The position numbers and the translations under genes are program-made. Shown piece after piece: positions 25,772-34,000 of a DNA stretch of 48,578 nt (position 1 is the first letter of the stretch; the number at the start of each line of letters is the position of its first letter). The notes below the pieces were generated by a model that was not told the DNA's origin, searched no databases, and saw only the letters and a program-made list of their open reading frames with translations. Where the stretch lies: positions 1-48,578 of the forward strand of contig NZ_JADGIA010000010.1 in the NCBI RefSeq assembly GCF_019683635.1, read 5' to 3'. Source of the DNA: Thermogemmatispora sp. GTDB taxonomy: Bacteria > Chloroflexota > Ktedonobacteria > Ktedonobacterales > Ktedonobacteraceae.

Positions 25772-27196
25772 ATGGACATTGTGCTTGCGATCGTTCAGTT
25801 CATTGTCTCGGAGATTTTGAGCAAGCCACCGCTGCTGGTGGGATTGATCGCCCTTCTGGGCTTGTTGGTGCTGCGGCGCTCCGTCAGTGAGATCATCGCG
25901 GGGACGCTCAAGACCATTGTCGGTTTTTTGATCCTGACAGGCGGGGCCACTATTTTGATCGGGGCCATGACCCCGCTGGGGACGATGGTGCAGGCCGGTT
26001 TCCACTTGCAGGGCGTGGTGCCGACCAATGAGGCAATTGTCAGTCTGGCCCAAAAGGCCTTTGGCGCGCCAACAGCGCTCATTATGGCGTTCGGTTTTCT
26101 GGTCAACCTGATCTTAGCGCGCCTGACTCCGGTAAAGTTTGTCTTTTTAACTGGTCATCATTTGTTCTATATGGCCACAGTGCTGGCCGTGGTTCTGGGT
26201 AGCGCGGGAATCACGGGGGTCCATCAGGTCGTGTTGGGCGCGCTGATGTTGGGAACGATCGGTACGGTGATGCCAGCCCTGGTGCATCCCTTTACGCGTA
26301 AGGTGACGCGCGATGCGGGCTTCGCCCTGGGCCATTTCAATACGTTCGGCTATATTACGTCGGGGCTAGTGGGCAAGCTGGTACGTCGCCTGGGGGCGCC
26401 GCGGGCCAGTGCCGAGGATCTGGCGGTGCCCGAGGGATTGGCCTTCTTGCGCGACTCGCTGGTAATGACGACGCTGACGATGGTGATTATTTATGTGGTG
26501 CTGGCGATCATCGCCGGACCAGCAGCGCTGGCGCAGGCCGCCGGCGGTGGGAACTATATCATGTTCGCCTTGACCCAGGCTCTGACCTTCGGGGCGGGCG
26601 TGGCCATTATCCTGGTCGGTGTGCGCATGATCCTGGCGGAGATCGTGCCGGCTTTCCGCGGTATTGCCGAGAAAGTGGTGCCCAACGCGTTGCCAGCTCT
26701 GGACTGTCCAACGACCTTCCCCTTTGCGCCAAATGCGGTGCTGATCGGTTTCATTATGAGCTTGCTGGGTGGCATTGTGGGGCTGTTTTTGATGGGACCG
26801 CTGGGCCTGGCCTTGATTATTCCTGGGATGGTACCCCACTTCTTTGACGGTGGCACGTCGGGCGTCTATGGCAATTCGACCGGCGGCTGGCTAGGGGCCG
26901 TGGTTGGGTCCTTCATCAACGGGTTGCTGATTACGCTCTTGCCGGCGCTGCTCCTGGCTTTCATGGGATCGCTGGGCCTGGCAAACACGACCTTCGGCGA
27001 TACCGACTTCTGTCTGGCTGGGATTATCACGGGTCTGGGAGCCAGGACGGGGTTCCTCGGCTCGTATGTGATGGTGGTGCTGCTGGCCATCGTGCTCCTG
27101 GCCCTGGCCTCGTTCGTGACCCTGCGTATCACACCGCGCAGCGGACCGCAAGAGGAGGCAACAGAGGCTCAGGCAACTGCCGAAACGACTGCCTGA
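25772..27196 (+). CDS. PTS EIIC, ascorbate class (UlaA/SgaT-like)
   Basis: A 474-residue membrane permease with about eleven helices, the usual size for UlaA. Recognisable segments are GTLKTIVGFLILTGGATILIG, LVNLILARLTPVKFVFLTGHH (substrate region), MPALVHPFTRKVTR, GLALIIPGMVPHFFDGGTSGVYGNSTGG and TTFGDTDFCLAGIITGLG. With the EIIA and EIIB it forms a full importer that phosphorylates L-ascorbate or another sugar acid or pentose; no ulaD-G catabolic genes are nearby, so the substrate is uncertain. A fragment of the same coding sequence is repeated at 27762-27849. Confidence 0.92.
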   Translation: MDIVLAIVQFIVSEILSKPPLLVGLIALLGLLVLRRSVSEIIAGTLKTIVGFLILTGGATILIGAMTPLGTMVQAGFHLQGVVPTNEAIVSLAQKAFGAPTALIMAFGFLVNLILARLTPVKFVFLTGHHLFYMATVLAVVLGSAGITGVHQVVLGALMLGTIGTVMPALVHPFTRKVTRDAGFALGHFNTFGYITSGLVGKLVRRLGAPRASAEDLAVPEGLAFLRDSLVMTTLTMVIIYVVLAIIAGPAALAQAAGGGNYIMFALTQALTFGAGVAIILVGVRMILAEIVPAFRGIAEKVVPNALPALDCPTTFPFAPNAVLIGFIMSLLGGIVGLFLMGPLGLALIIPGMVPHFFDGGTSGVYGNSTGGWLGAVVGSFINGLLITLLPALLLAFMGSLGLANTTFGDTDFCLAGIITGLGARTGFLGSYVMVVLLAIVLLALASFVTLRITPRSGPQEEATEAQATAETTA

Positions 27197-27385
27197 GAAA
27201 GGTCTCTGCCCCACAAGAGAGGCGAGGGCTTGTCTGTCCGCTTTGCTCCGAGCAGGACGCAGACAGGCCCTCTTTGTGTATCTTCCCCTTCTTGCCGGCT
27301 GGAGTCGCAGCAGCTCAGGGCGCCGCTGAGCCGCTCACCTACCCGCGCGACCCAGTCCAATCTCGCAGCTCACTATTCGTTCCTG

Positions 27386-27643
27386 CTAGCGGTTCTTCTG
27401 TTCCTTTTCCTGGCTGGGGTGTTCGCTGCCGGCTTTGTGGTAATGGTACAATCGCTGCTCCAAAACTACGTGATTGATAGTCACTGAGGGCGAGTCTTTG
27501 CGCTCTTCGAGACACTTATCGCAGTAACAATGTTGGGTGGTGCCATTCTTTACTTTCTCTGGTATCCTCACGATCGGTGCTGGCCTGGTTGCGCTGTTCA
27601 TGTTACACGGAGCTACCCTGCATTCCCAGAACCGATCGGCCAC
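27386..27643 (-). pseudogene. Possible decayed zinc-ribbon transposase fragment
   Basis: An 85-codon frame whose middle reads IVRIPEKVKNGTTQHCYCDK with Cys pairs before and after (ECRVAPC, CYCDKC). A KNG-T-x-H/R-C-x2-C pattern is common at the N-terminus of IS1-like and related zinc-ribbon transposases. No downstream catalytic domain is present. This is a pattern impression only; it could be a chance frame. Confidence 0.25.
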
Positions 27644-27761
27644 AGAAGCACACGAACAACACTTTCAGTCTGTAGATGATATCAAAACCTTATCAAGACC
27701 TGAATAACCATATCCATGTACTTGATCATAGATTCTCTCATGTATTACCTCTTTCAGATTT

Positions 27762-27849
27762 GCCGGCGCTGCTCCTGGCTTCACGGGATCGCTCGGCCTG
27801 GCAAACCAACCTTCGGCGATACCGACTTCTGCCTGGTCGGCATTATCAC
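27762..27849 (+). pseudogene. Decayed duplicate of the EIIC gene 3' part
   Basis: These 88 bases align with 26941-27029 inside the EIIC gene, with two single-base deletions and a handful of substitutions (about 90% identity by eye). They correspond to the segment from LPALLLAF to the DTDFCLAGIIT region. The frameshifts make it non-coding. A second EIIC copy once stood here, or the fragment was copied during a rearrangement. Confidence 0.85.
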
Positions 27850-28042
27850 CTGAGCTGCTTCTCCGGGCCATCCAGTCCAACGATGGGAGGCGAAGCCAAA
27901 ACGGGACGGTGATGCGAGCCTGTCCGCCCTCCGAAGCGCAACACGGCCTCCTTTCTTCCACCTGAAGCAGCGCTTCCGCTCAGGGTCTAGCAGAAAGAGC
28001 CTCTCTCATATAACACCGCCAGCAGTTGTCGCTAAAAGCAGA

Positions 28043-29149
28043 CTATACCGTCGTGATCGTCACGGTACTGAATGAGCCGACAAGATTGAGATCATAGACT
28101 GCAGACGGTGAATCGTTGATTTCAGCACTTCGCAAGCGCACGACGCCGCCAGCCTGACTGAAGATTTGTTGATCCAGCTGCAGCTGGACAGCCCAGCCCT
28201 TGAAATACAAACGCACGGCCACGCCTTGGGGACGTTGGATCAAGAGCTGCGAAGCATTGCCCGCAATCGAGACTGGAACACTTCCCGTCGGAGGGGGCAG
28301 CTCCAGGCGCGCATCACCGACGATTCCTTTGAGGTGGAGCCCAAGTAGCTGCAGCTGGCCCAGACGGGCCTCGATTTGAGCGGCCCCCCCCTCAACAACA
28401 ATGCGCCAGGGGATAGCGGCGTTGAGCCTCACCTCTGCCTCACGCATCTTCTCGTCGAGCTCCCAGGAACGACGGGCATAGCGCATCACTACCGCTTCCC
28501 CGCGCAGTCTGATCTCTGGTACCGCCCCCTCGAAACGAGCCTGATAGAGGAGATCCCGCAGGTCGGGGTCCGCCTGGATGAAGAACCTGGCAGGACCGGA
28601 TACCACCAGATGAGCACGTGTCAGCGCCCCAAGTGGAGCCGAGAAGAGACCTTGACCAGCCTCCCGTATGGTCTGTAAGCGCGCCAGCTCCTGCCTGAGC
28701 ACCTGATTGCCGCGCCGCAGAAAATGCAGCAAGGACATCAGCCGCTCCGCATCATCGCTCCCTACCAGCTCCCGCCAGCGCTCGTCGAAGACAGCCAGGA
28801 AGGCCACTACATTCTGCCACTTCTCCTGACTGGGATTAAGCTGCACAAGGACTCGCCGCGCATCCTGTGGGTCGCGCTCCCGCTTTACAAAACCGGCCTC
28901 CTCCAGACGGTTCAACATACCGGTAATAGCCCCGGTGGTCAACCCGGTCAGATCGGCCAGCTGGCCCGCTGACAGCTGGCCAAGGCTGTCAAGAAAGGCT
29001 ATGACCTGGAGATCTGTGATGGTCAGGTTGAGCCGGGCAGCAACAAGACGCCAAAAAGTGACGCTCAGTCCCTGAAATTGCCGCAACTCGCTGGTCAGCT
29101 CTTGACCAATCGGAACCGGCTCCTGGCTCTGCTCTTTCTCACTGGACAT
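28043..29149 (-). CDS. MarR-family regulator fused to a beta-rich adhesin-like domain
   Basis: A 368-residue protein. The N-terminal 150 residues are a MarR winged helix: GLSVTFWRLVAARLNLTITDLQV, LSAGQLADLTGLTTGAITGML (recognition helix), RLEEAGFVKRERDPQDARRVLVQL. The C-terminal half (about 180-368) is a run of short beta strands (GPARFFIQADPDLRDLLYQA, VVEGGAAQIEARLGQLQL, SVPVSIAGNASQLLIQRP) like the DUF4097/LiaF-type putative adhesin fold, unusual on a regulator of about 150 residues. The ATG at 29149 has GGAGG upstream; an ATG at 29164 does not. It is divergent from an MFS exporter, and two operator-like sites lie between them, so it probably represses the exporter and itself. Confidence 0.88.
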   Translation of the reverse strand: MSSEKEQSQEPVPIGQELTSELRQFQGLSVTFWRLVAARLNLTITDLQVIAFLDSLGQLSAGQLADLTGLTTGAITGMLNRLEEAGFVKRERDPQDARRVLVQLNPSQEKWQNVVAFLAVFDERWRELVGSDDAERLMSLLHFLRRGNQVLRQELARLQTIREAGQGLFSAPLGALTRAHLVVSGPARFFIQADPDLRDLLYQARFEGAVPEIRLRGEAVVMRYARRSWELDEKMREAEVRLNAAIPWRIVVEGGAAQIEARLGQLQLLGLHLKGIVGDARLELPPPTGSVPVSIAGNASQLLIQRPQGVAVRLYFKGWAVQLQLDQQIFSQAGGVVRLRSAEINDSPSAVYDLNLVGSFSTVTITTV

Positions 29150-29178
29150 ACGCTCTTCCTCCATAGAGCACAGTTTAC

Positions 29179-29191
29179 CTTAGCAACTAAG
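29179..29191. promoter_or_regulatory. MarR operator candidate 1
   Basis: CTTAG-CAA-CTAAG (29179-29191), preceded by TTTAC. It lies 30 bases before the regulator's start codon, downstream of a minus-strand TATATG-type -10, so binding would block the regulator's own transcription. Core identical to site 2. Confidence 0.65.
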
Positions 29192-29221
29192 CAAAATTCT
29201 CATATAAAAAGGGAATAACCA

Positions 29222-29250
29222 TTGACATTACCCCCAGATTATCATATATT
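29222..29250 (+). promoter_or_regulatory. Consensus promoter of the MFS exporter gene
   Basis: TTGACA (29222-29227), 17-bp spacer, TATATT (29245-29250): near-perfect sigma-70 sequence. Operator 2 begins four bases after the -10, covering the transcription start. Confidence 0.8.
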
Positions 29251-29253
29251 TAC

Positions 29254-29266
29254 CTTAGTAACTAAG
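29254..29266. promoter_or_regulatory. MarR operator candidate 2
   Basis: CTTAG-TAA-CTAAG (29254-29266), flanked by TTTAC on the left, as in site 1. Its centre is 75 bp from the centre of site 1, about seven helical turns, which would place both on nearly the same face of DNA. Confidence 0.7.
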
Positions 29267-29329
29267 CTAAATCACACAGAAAAGCCAGATTGTTTAGCGG
29301 TCACCATTATATTACAGCAGGACATCTCT

Positions 29330-30577
29330 ATGAACAAGGTACCAAAACTGAACCAGGCGAAAGCTCCTGTGAGACGGACGCCCCTGGTGCTGATCCTCGT
29401 GATCACGCTCCTGAATACGATGGGGATAGCGATCATGGTCCCCCTGGTGCCATTTCTTGTCGCCCGGAACGCTGTTCCTGGCCACAACCTTGCCGTCGTC
29501 GTCGGCTGGCTGACTGCCACCTATGGCATCTGCCAGTTACTGGCGGCGCCAGGTCTGGGAGTGCTAAGCGATCGCTTTGGGCGGCGGCCCGTGCTCTTTC
29601 TCTGCCTTCTCGGCTCCGTCGCTGGTTATCTGATGCTGGGCCTGGGCCACACGCTCTGGCTCTTCTTCCTCGGTCGCATCATCGATGGTTTGACTGGTGG
29701 CAATATCAGCATTTTGTTTGGCTACGTAGCCGACCTCACGGAACCAGAGGAGCGCGGTAAGTACTTCGGGCTGCTGGGGAGTGCAGCCGGCATTGGTTCA
29801 CTGCTTGGCCCGGCGCTCGCTGGCCTGCTCGCCACCCTGAATGAGCGCGCGCCCTTTTTCGCTGCAGCGGGCCTGCTTTTGCTCGCCCTGATCTGGGGCT
29901 ACTTCGTGCTTCCTGAGAGCCTGGAGCGCCGGTATCGTTTGTCCTCTTTCTCTATCTATGAGCTGAATCCTCTGAAACAGCTGATTTCGGCATTGAGTTG
30001 GGAAGATCTCCGCTGGCTCCTGTTAGCCTGGTTCCTCTACGCTTTCCCTGTAGGCATTCTACAAGGAACATTCACCGTTCTGCTAAAGGATAGCCTCAAC
30101 TTCACTGTCACGCAGGTCAGCCTCGTATTGACTGTGCTTGGAGCAGTAGACATCTTGGTGCAGGGGTTGTTGATCGGCTGGCTGCTCAGGAAGCTGGGCA
30201 ACATCCGTCTTGGCCTCCTTGCTCTGGCGCTGGTCGGCGCGAGTTACCTGATGCTCGGCTCTCTTACCTGGCTGGCAATGCCGGGTCTGGCGCTCCTTGG
30301 TATTACGCTCTTTGCCAGCGCGGGGAGCTGCGTGGAAAATGCCCTGCGCGGTCTTACTTCACAAGCAGCAGGACGGCAAGATCAGGGGCGTCTGAGTGGA
30401 GCCATGCAGGCTCTCCAGTCACTGGGCTGGGTGGCAGGACCGCTGGTCGGCGGTTACCTCTACACAGTCTGGGGACACTGGCAGGCTTACGCTTTTGCAG
30501 CGCTCACGACGCTCCTGGCTATCGCCTGTGTGCGGCTCGCGCTCCCGCTCTTGCGAGGAAGAGTAAGTCAGAGCTAG
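29330..30577 (+). CDS. MFS efflux transporter (TetA/DHA1 type)
   Basis: A 415-residue transporter with twelve predicted helices. Helix 1 has LNTMGIAIMVPLVPFLV; motif A is GVLSDRFGRRPVLFLCL; GRIIDGLTGGNISILFGYVADLT contains the conserved Arg and Gly-rich helix 4/5 motif; motif C-like GLLGSAAGIGSLLGPALAG marks proton antiporters of the 12-helix DHA1 family. It should export a drug-like compound; the ligand is likely what the divergent MarR protein senses. The frame is open from 29222, but that would include the promoter, so the ATG at 29330 with AGGA upstream is the start. Confidence 0.92.
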   Translation: MNKVPKLNQAKAPVRRTPLVLILVITLLNTMGIAIMVPLVPFLVARNAVPGHNLAVVVGWLTATYGICQLLAAPGLGVLSDRFGRRPVLFLCLLGSVAGYLMLGLGHTLWLFFLGRIIDGLTGGNISILFGYVADLTEPEERGKYFGLLGSAAGIGSLLGPALAGLLATLNERAPFFAAAGLLLLALIWGYFVLPESLERRYRLSSFSIYELNPLKQLISALSWEDLRWLLLAWFLYAFPVGILQGTFTVLLKDSLNFTVTQVSLVLTVLGAVDILVQGLLIGWLLRKLGNIRLGLLALALVGASYLMLGSLTWLAMPGLALLGITLFASAGSCVENALRGLTSQAAGRQDQGRLSGAMQALQSLGWVAGPLVGGYLYTVWGHWQAYAFAALTTLLAIACVRLALPLLRGRVSQS

Positions 30578-30798
30578 GAGCGCCCAGGAGCGCCCTTGTG
30601 GCAAGGTGAGGCGGAACGGGGCAAAGAGCGCCCACCTCTTGGTAATCCACGTAAGGACTGCAACGAGGCCGCTGGAGACGCTCCGGGCCTGCAGGCAGCA
30701 CAGCGCCCGTTTTGGACCGTTGCCTCCCTCCTCTCGCACCATCTCCTCTGCTCTGCTGCTTTCGCAGACTGATGGTCACCAGCAGCCCTGATCAGCCG

Positions 30799-31659
30799 TT
30801 ACTCAGCACCGAAGGTATCAGGGTCGGGGCCAAGACGCACCCCGGTATCGAGGGCCGAAATGGCAGCCACCTCTTCCTGACTTAATTCGAAATCAAAGAT
30901 CAGACGGTTCTCCCTGATACGCTCGGGGTGCACCGACTTGGGAATGACCACCAGCCCAAGCTGGATGTGCCAGCGCAGGACAATCTGAGCCGGAGTCTTA
31001 CCATATTTGTCGGCCAGTTGCCTGAGCAGTGGCGTGCTCAGCAGGGTGTCTTTGCTCCGCTGCCCACCCAGGGGAAACCAGGACTCGACCTGAATGCCAT
31101 GCGCTTTGGCATAGCGCCGCGTCTCTTCCTGGGTGAAGGTGGGATGAAGCTCAATCTGGAGCACCGCCGGGACCACTTCGCTCTCTGGCAGCAGGCGCTC
31201 AAGATGAGACGGCTTGAAGTTGCTGACGCCAATCGCCCGCACTTTCCCATCCTTGTAGGCGCGCTCCAATCCTTTCCAGGTCTGGAGCGTCAGGCCCTTC
31301 ATGGGCAACGGCCAATGGATCAAATAGAGATCCAGATAATCAAGACCCAGCCTCTTGAGGCTCGTCTCCAGGCCCTTAATGGCCTGATCATAGCCGTGAT
31401 CCGAGTTCCAGAGCTTGCTGGTGATAAACAGCTCTTCGCGCGGCAGCCCGCTCTGCCGAATCGCCTCGCCTACCTCTTCTTCGTTGTGGTAAGCGGCAGC
31501 GGTATCGATGAGGCGGTAGCCGTTTTCAAAGGCGGCCAGCACGCTGCTAATGGTCTGCTCCTTCGGCGTCAAGAAAACCCCGAGGCCAAGCTGCGGCATG
31601 CGCACGCCGTTGTTCAAAGTGACCCAGGGAATATCGGAATGTACCTGATGAACCGGCAT
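30799..31659 (-). CDS. Aldo/keto reductase
   Basis: A 286-residue NADPH-dependent oxidoreductase of the AKR5/2,5-diketo-gluconate reductase type. The catalytic tetrad is visible: Asp and Tyr in LIDTAAAYHNEEEVG, Lys in LFITSKLWNSD, His in YLIHWPLP. The cofactor end IPKSVHPERIRENRLIFDFELS, with the Lys-Ser and Arg that bind NADPH phosphate, closes the barrel. It is cytosolic and monocistronic, with a GAGGGAAAG ribosome site. Confidence 0.94.
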   Translation of the reverse strand: MPVHQVHSDIPWVTLNNGVRMPQLGLGVFLTPKEQTISSVLAAFENGYRLIDTAAAYHNEEEVGEAIRQSGLPREELFITSKLWNSDHGYDQAIKGLETSLKRLGLDYLDLYLIHWPLPMKGLTLQTWKGLERAYKDGKVRAIGVSNFKPSHLERLLPESEVVPAVLQIELHPTFTQEETRRYAKAHGIQVESWFPLGGQRSKDTLLSTPLLRQLADKYGKTPAQIVLRWHIQLGLVVIPKSVHPERIRENRLIFDFELSQEEVAAISALDTGVRLGPDPDTFGAE

Positions 31660-32359
31660 CTTTCCCTCTTATCCTTCTCGATGTTATGACTGTGATAGCA
31701 GAAGGAAAGGATAGGAAGAGGTAGCGCAGAAAGCGACATCTGCTGCTACTGCGGTTGAAGACTCTCCCACGCGGAACCCTCTCCCATCCTCGGCAAGTTT
31801 CGCCGGAGAGACGGTCTGACTAGGGCGAATAGCGCCAGGCCGGACTGCTCCCGATGCCCCACCACCTGGCTCGCGCTCATATCAGACGCGAGCCAGATGG
31901 GCTTCTCACAGAGAGAGTATATCCAGTCGGCAGCAGCCAGTGTTAGGAGAATCCTCGTCAGAAATTGGCCGATTCTGCAGGCAAGAGATGCGCAGCTGGT
32001 GCTTTCTCTGCGCCACCACACCACTCTCTTCGGGCGAGGCCGAGCATGAATCATCAGCGGTCCTCGCTGGGCACGTTCCGCTATTGCCAAAACCTGGCCT
32101 GCTATGCCCTCAGTGCCTGACCGATCTGGTGTTCGCCGACAGTGGCCAGACAGGGCAAGGCACAGTGAAAGCAGCAGCGAAAGAAGGCAATGGCTGGAGA
32201 AGCCCATCTACTGGGAAGGCCAGATCAGAAGAGCTTTCCTTGTTCAGGGGAGGTGCCAGCAGTTAAACGTAAAAGAGCATCCAGGGCCAGCCCTGTCTGG
32301 GTACAGGCAGGGGAGAGGCTCACTCTCCAGGCTAGCAGCCAGCGCGGCAGCAGTCTGAT
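31660..32359. other. Intergenic region, 700 bases
   Basis: No supportable gene. The longest frame, on the minus strand (31746-32207), has no recognisable domain, no good ribosome site and irregular composition. I see no repeat, promoter pair or RNA structure worth naming. It may hold decayed sequence. Confidence 0.5.
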
Positions 32360-33382
32360 CTAGCTATTTCCCCTGCCCAGTGGACCCTGACGTGGTGGCC
32401 CACACGACTCTCGAATGACCAGCGAGGTCGCCAGCTCCACGTGATGCGTCTCCAGCGTCTGACCGGCAATCAGGCGCAGCAACATCTCCGCCGCCATGCG
32501 TCCCATCTCCTCCAAAGGCTGGCGGATCGTCGTCAGCGGCGGCGCCATATGGGCGGAGTAGGTTACATCATCGAAGCCGATGACGCTCATCTCCTCGGGA
32601 ATACGAATATGACGCCGGTAGAGCGCCTGATAGACGCCAGCCGCCTGGGCGTCGTTCCCCGCGAAAATGGCGGTCGGCGGGTCCGGCAGGTCAAGGAGAG
32701 CTTCCGTCTGCCGAATGCCGTCACCCAGCAAATAGCTTCCCTCACAGATCAAGGCCGGATCAACGGCGATTCCCGCCTGTTCCAGAGCCTCGCGATAGCC
32801 GGCCAGGCGCGCCCGTGAGGTTGTCAGATGCAGCGGACCGGTGATAATGCCGATGCGCCGATGGCCCAGCGAGAGCAGATACTCCGTAGCGGTATAGCCA
32901 CCAAGCCAGATCGTCGAGCCGATCGTCGGGAAGGCCGTCGTCGGCTCGTTGCGATCGCCAATGGCCACGAAAGGAATCCCCTGCTCCAAGAGCGTATCGG
33001 CGATCCCGACCCGCTCATAGGGAAGCAAGAGGAGCACACCATCGCTCGACTGATCGAGGATGCGCCGCAGCCAGAGCCGCTCTGTCGTCTCATCTTCGTT
33101 GGTCGCAAAGACCACGAGACGGTAGCCACTCTGCTCCAGCACCTCTTGTACGCCCTGCATAATGCCGAGATCGTACCCACCCTCCAGACGCATCAGCACC
33201 AGGTCGATCAGGCCACTGCGGCCTTTGCGCAAGTGGCGCGCGGCATGGTTCTGGACATAGTCACTTTGCTCGATCAAACGCTGAATGCGTGCACGCGTCT
33301 TCTCACCAACGCCAGGTCGCTGGTTCAGGACCTTGGAGACGGTGGTGGTTGAGACACCAGCGCGCCTGGCGATCTCTACCAT
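32360..33382 (-). CDS. LacI-family repressor of the glucan locus
   Basis: A regulator of at least 340 residues. The helix-turn-helix is MVEIARRAGVSTTTVSKVLN with the hinge AARHLRKGRSGLIDL; the rest is a periplasmic-binding-protein-like sugar domain (IFAGNDAQAAGVYQAL, SVIGFDDVTYSAHMAPPLTT). The ATG at 33382 truncates the usual residues before helix 1. The frame continues upstream through KRPKRLT to a CTG at 33412, six bases after AGGGGAGGGG, so translation may begin at CTG. It is divergent from the sugar-binding protein, and matching near-palindromes lie before both transcription units, which points to repression relieved by an imported sugar. Confidence 0.9.
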   Translation of the reverse strand: MVEIARRAGVSTTTVSKVLNQRPGVGEKTRARIQRLIEQSDYVQNHAARHLRKGRSGLIDLVLMRLEGGYDLGIMQGVQEVLEQSGYRLVVFATNEDETTERLWLRRILDQSSDGVLLLLPYERVGIADTLLEQGIPFVAIGDRNEPTTAFPTIGSTIWLGGYTATEYLLSLGHRRIGIITGPLHLTTSRARLAGYREALEQAGIAVDPALICEGSYLLGDGIRQTEALLDLPDPPTAIFAGNDAQAAGVYQALYRRHIRIPEEMSVIGFDDVTYSAHMAPPLTTIRQPLEEMGRMAAEMLLRLIAGQTLETHHVELATSLVIRESCGPPRQGPLGRGNS

Positions 33383-33439
33383 AGTTAAGCGCTTCGGTCG
33401 TTTTGGTTCCAGTGTCGGCCCCTCCCCTGTTCCACTAGG

Positions 33440-33451
33440 GTAAACGATAAC
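33440..33451. promoter_or_regulatory. LacI operator candidate at the repressor gene
   Basis: GTAAACGATAAC, 11 of 12 identical to the site at 33636-33647, with the central CG usual for LacI-family sites. It lies just upstream of the repressor start and fits autoregulation. Confidence 0.6.
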
Positions 33452-33589
33452 TCAAATAGGTTATTTCAATGGTACCATGCCCTGCCCAACGTGTCAACGC
33501 ACGACCAGGGAGAGGCCAGGAGCCAGCGAGGCCCGCACGCAGCCACCAAACGCCCACGAGGTGAGAGAAAACGAGTACTCAACTTCCCC

Positions 33590-33618
33590 TTGACAATCCT
33601 CTCTTTCTATGCTACCTT
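33590..33618 (+). promoter_or_regulatory. Promoter of the glucan-utilisation operon
   Basis: TTGACA (33590-33595), 17-bp spacer, TACCTT (33613-33618). The operator at 33636 starts roughly ten bases after the transcription start. The leader to the first gene is about 375 bases and holds no supportable gene. Confidence 0.55.
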
Positions 33619-33635
33619 CTTCTTCAGAAGGCAGA

Positions 33636-33647
33636 GTAAACGTTAAC
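33636..33647. promoter_or_regulatory. LacI operator candidate at the ABC/GH operon
   Basis: GTAAACGTTAAC, a near-palindrome (10 of 12 symmetric) with central CG, just after the promoter at 33590-33618. Roadblock or occlusion by the LacI repressor is the likely mode. Confidence 0.65.
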
Positions 33648-34000
33648 CTTACGTTGCCTCGGCTCATCTCAGCTCGTCAGCGCTTGACGGGAGCCAGCGC
33701 CTGCCAACGTTTGCCAGCGACAGATACGCTTAAGGAGGTCACTCAGCTATGGCGCTCTTTGCTTCTCCCCCACCAACACCAACACGCTCATCCTGAGCCA
33801 TCCTCACATATATCGCTTGCCTTGCTCCCGCTTCTGCCCGCCGTCTTCTGACCAGGCCAGCGTGGCCGAGCGCAGCAGGCCCTCTCTTCTCTCTGGCTCA
33901 GCCGGGACCATGCACCTGCTATGAGCAGGATGGATCTGATTAGGACATCCGTACGGCAGGTCGTAAAGACGTCATGTCTATTTGACAAGGAGGTTATCCT

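Larger units (their letters stand above)
27197..28042. other. Gene-remnant region downstream of the EIIC gene
   Basis: About 850 bases without an intact gene. It has an EIIC-like fragment (27762-27849), a locally AT-rich patch (about 27650-27760) and a possible decayed transposase frame on the minus strand (27386-27643). The look is that of a deletion or insertion scar. Confidence 0.6.

Noticed and set aside
27230-27487. An 85-codon plus-strand frame with one hydrophobic stretch.
   Set aside because: No ribosome site or family resemblance, and it overlaps the possible transposase remnant on the other strand inside a decayed region.
31746-32207. A 153-codon minus-strand frame in the 700-base gap.
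   Set aside because: No domain, irregular composition and no ribosome site; not enough to call a gene.
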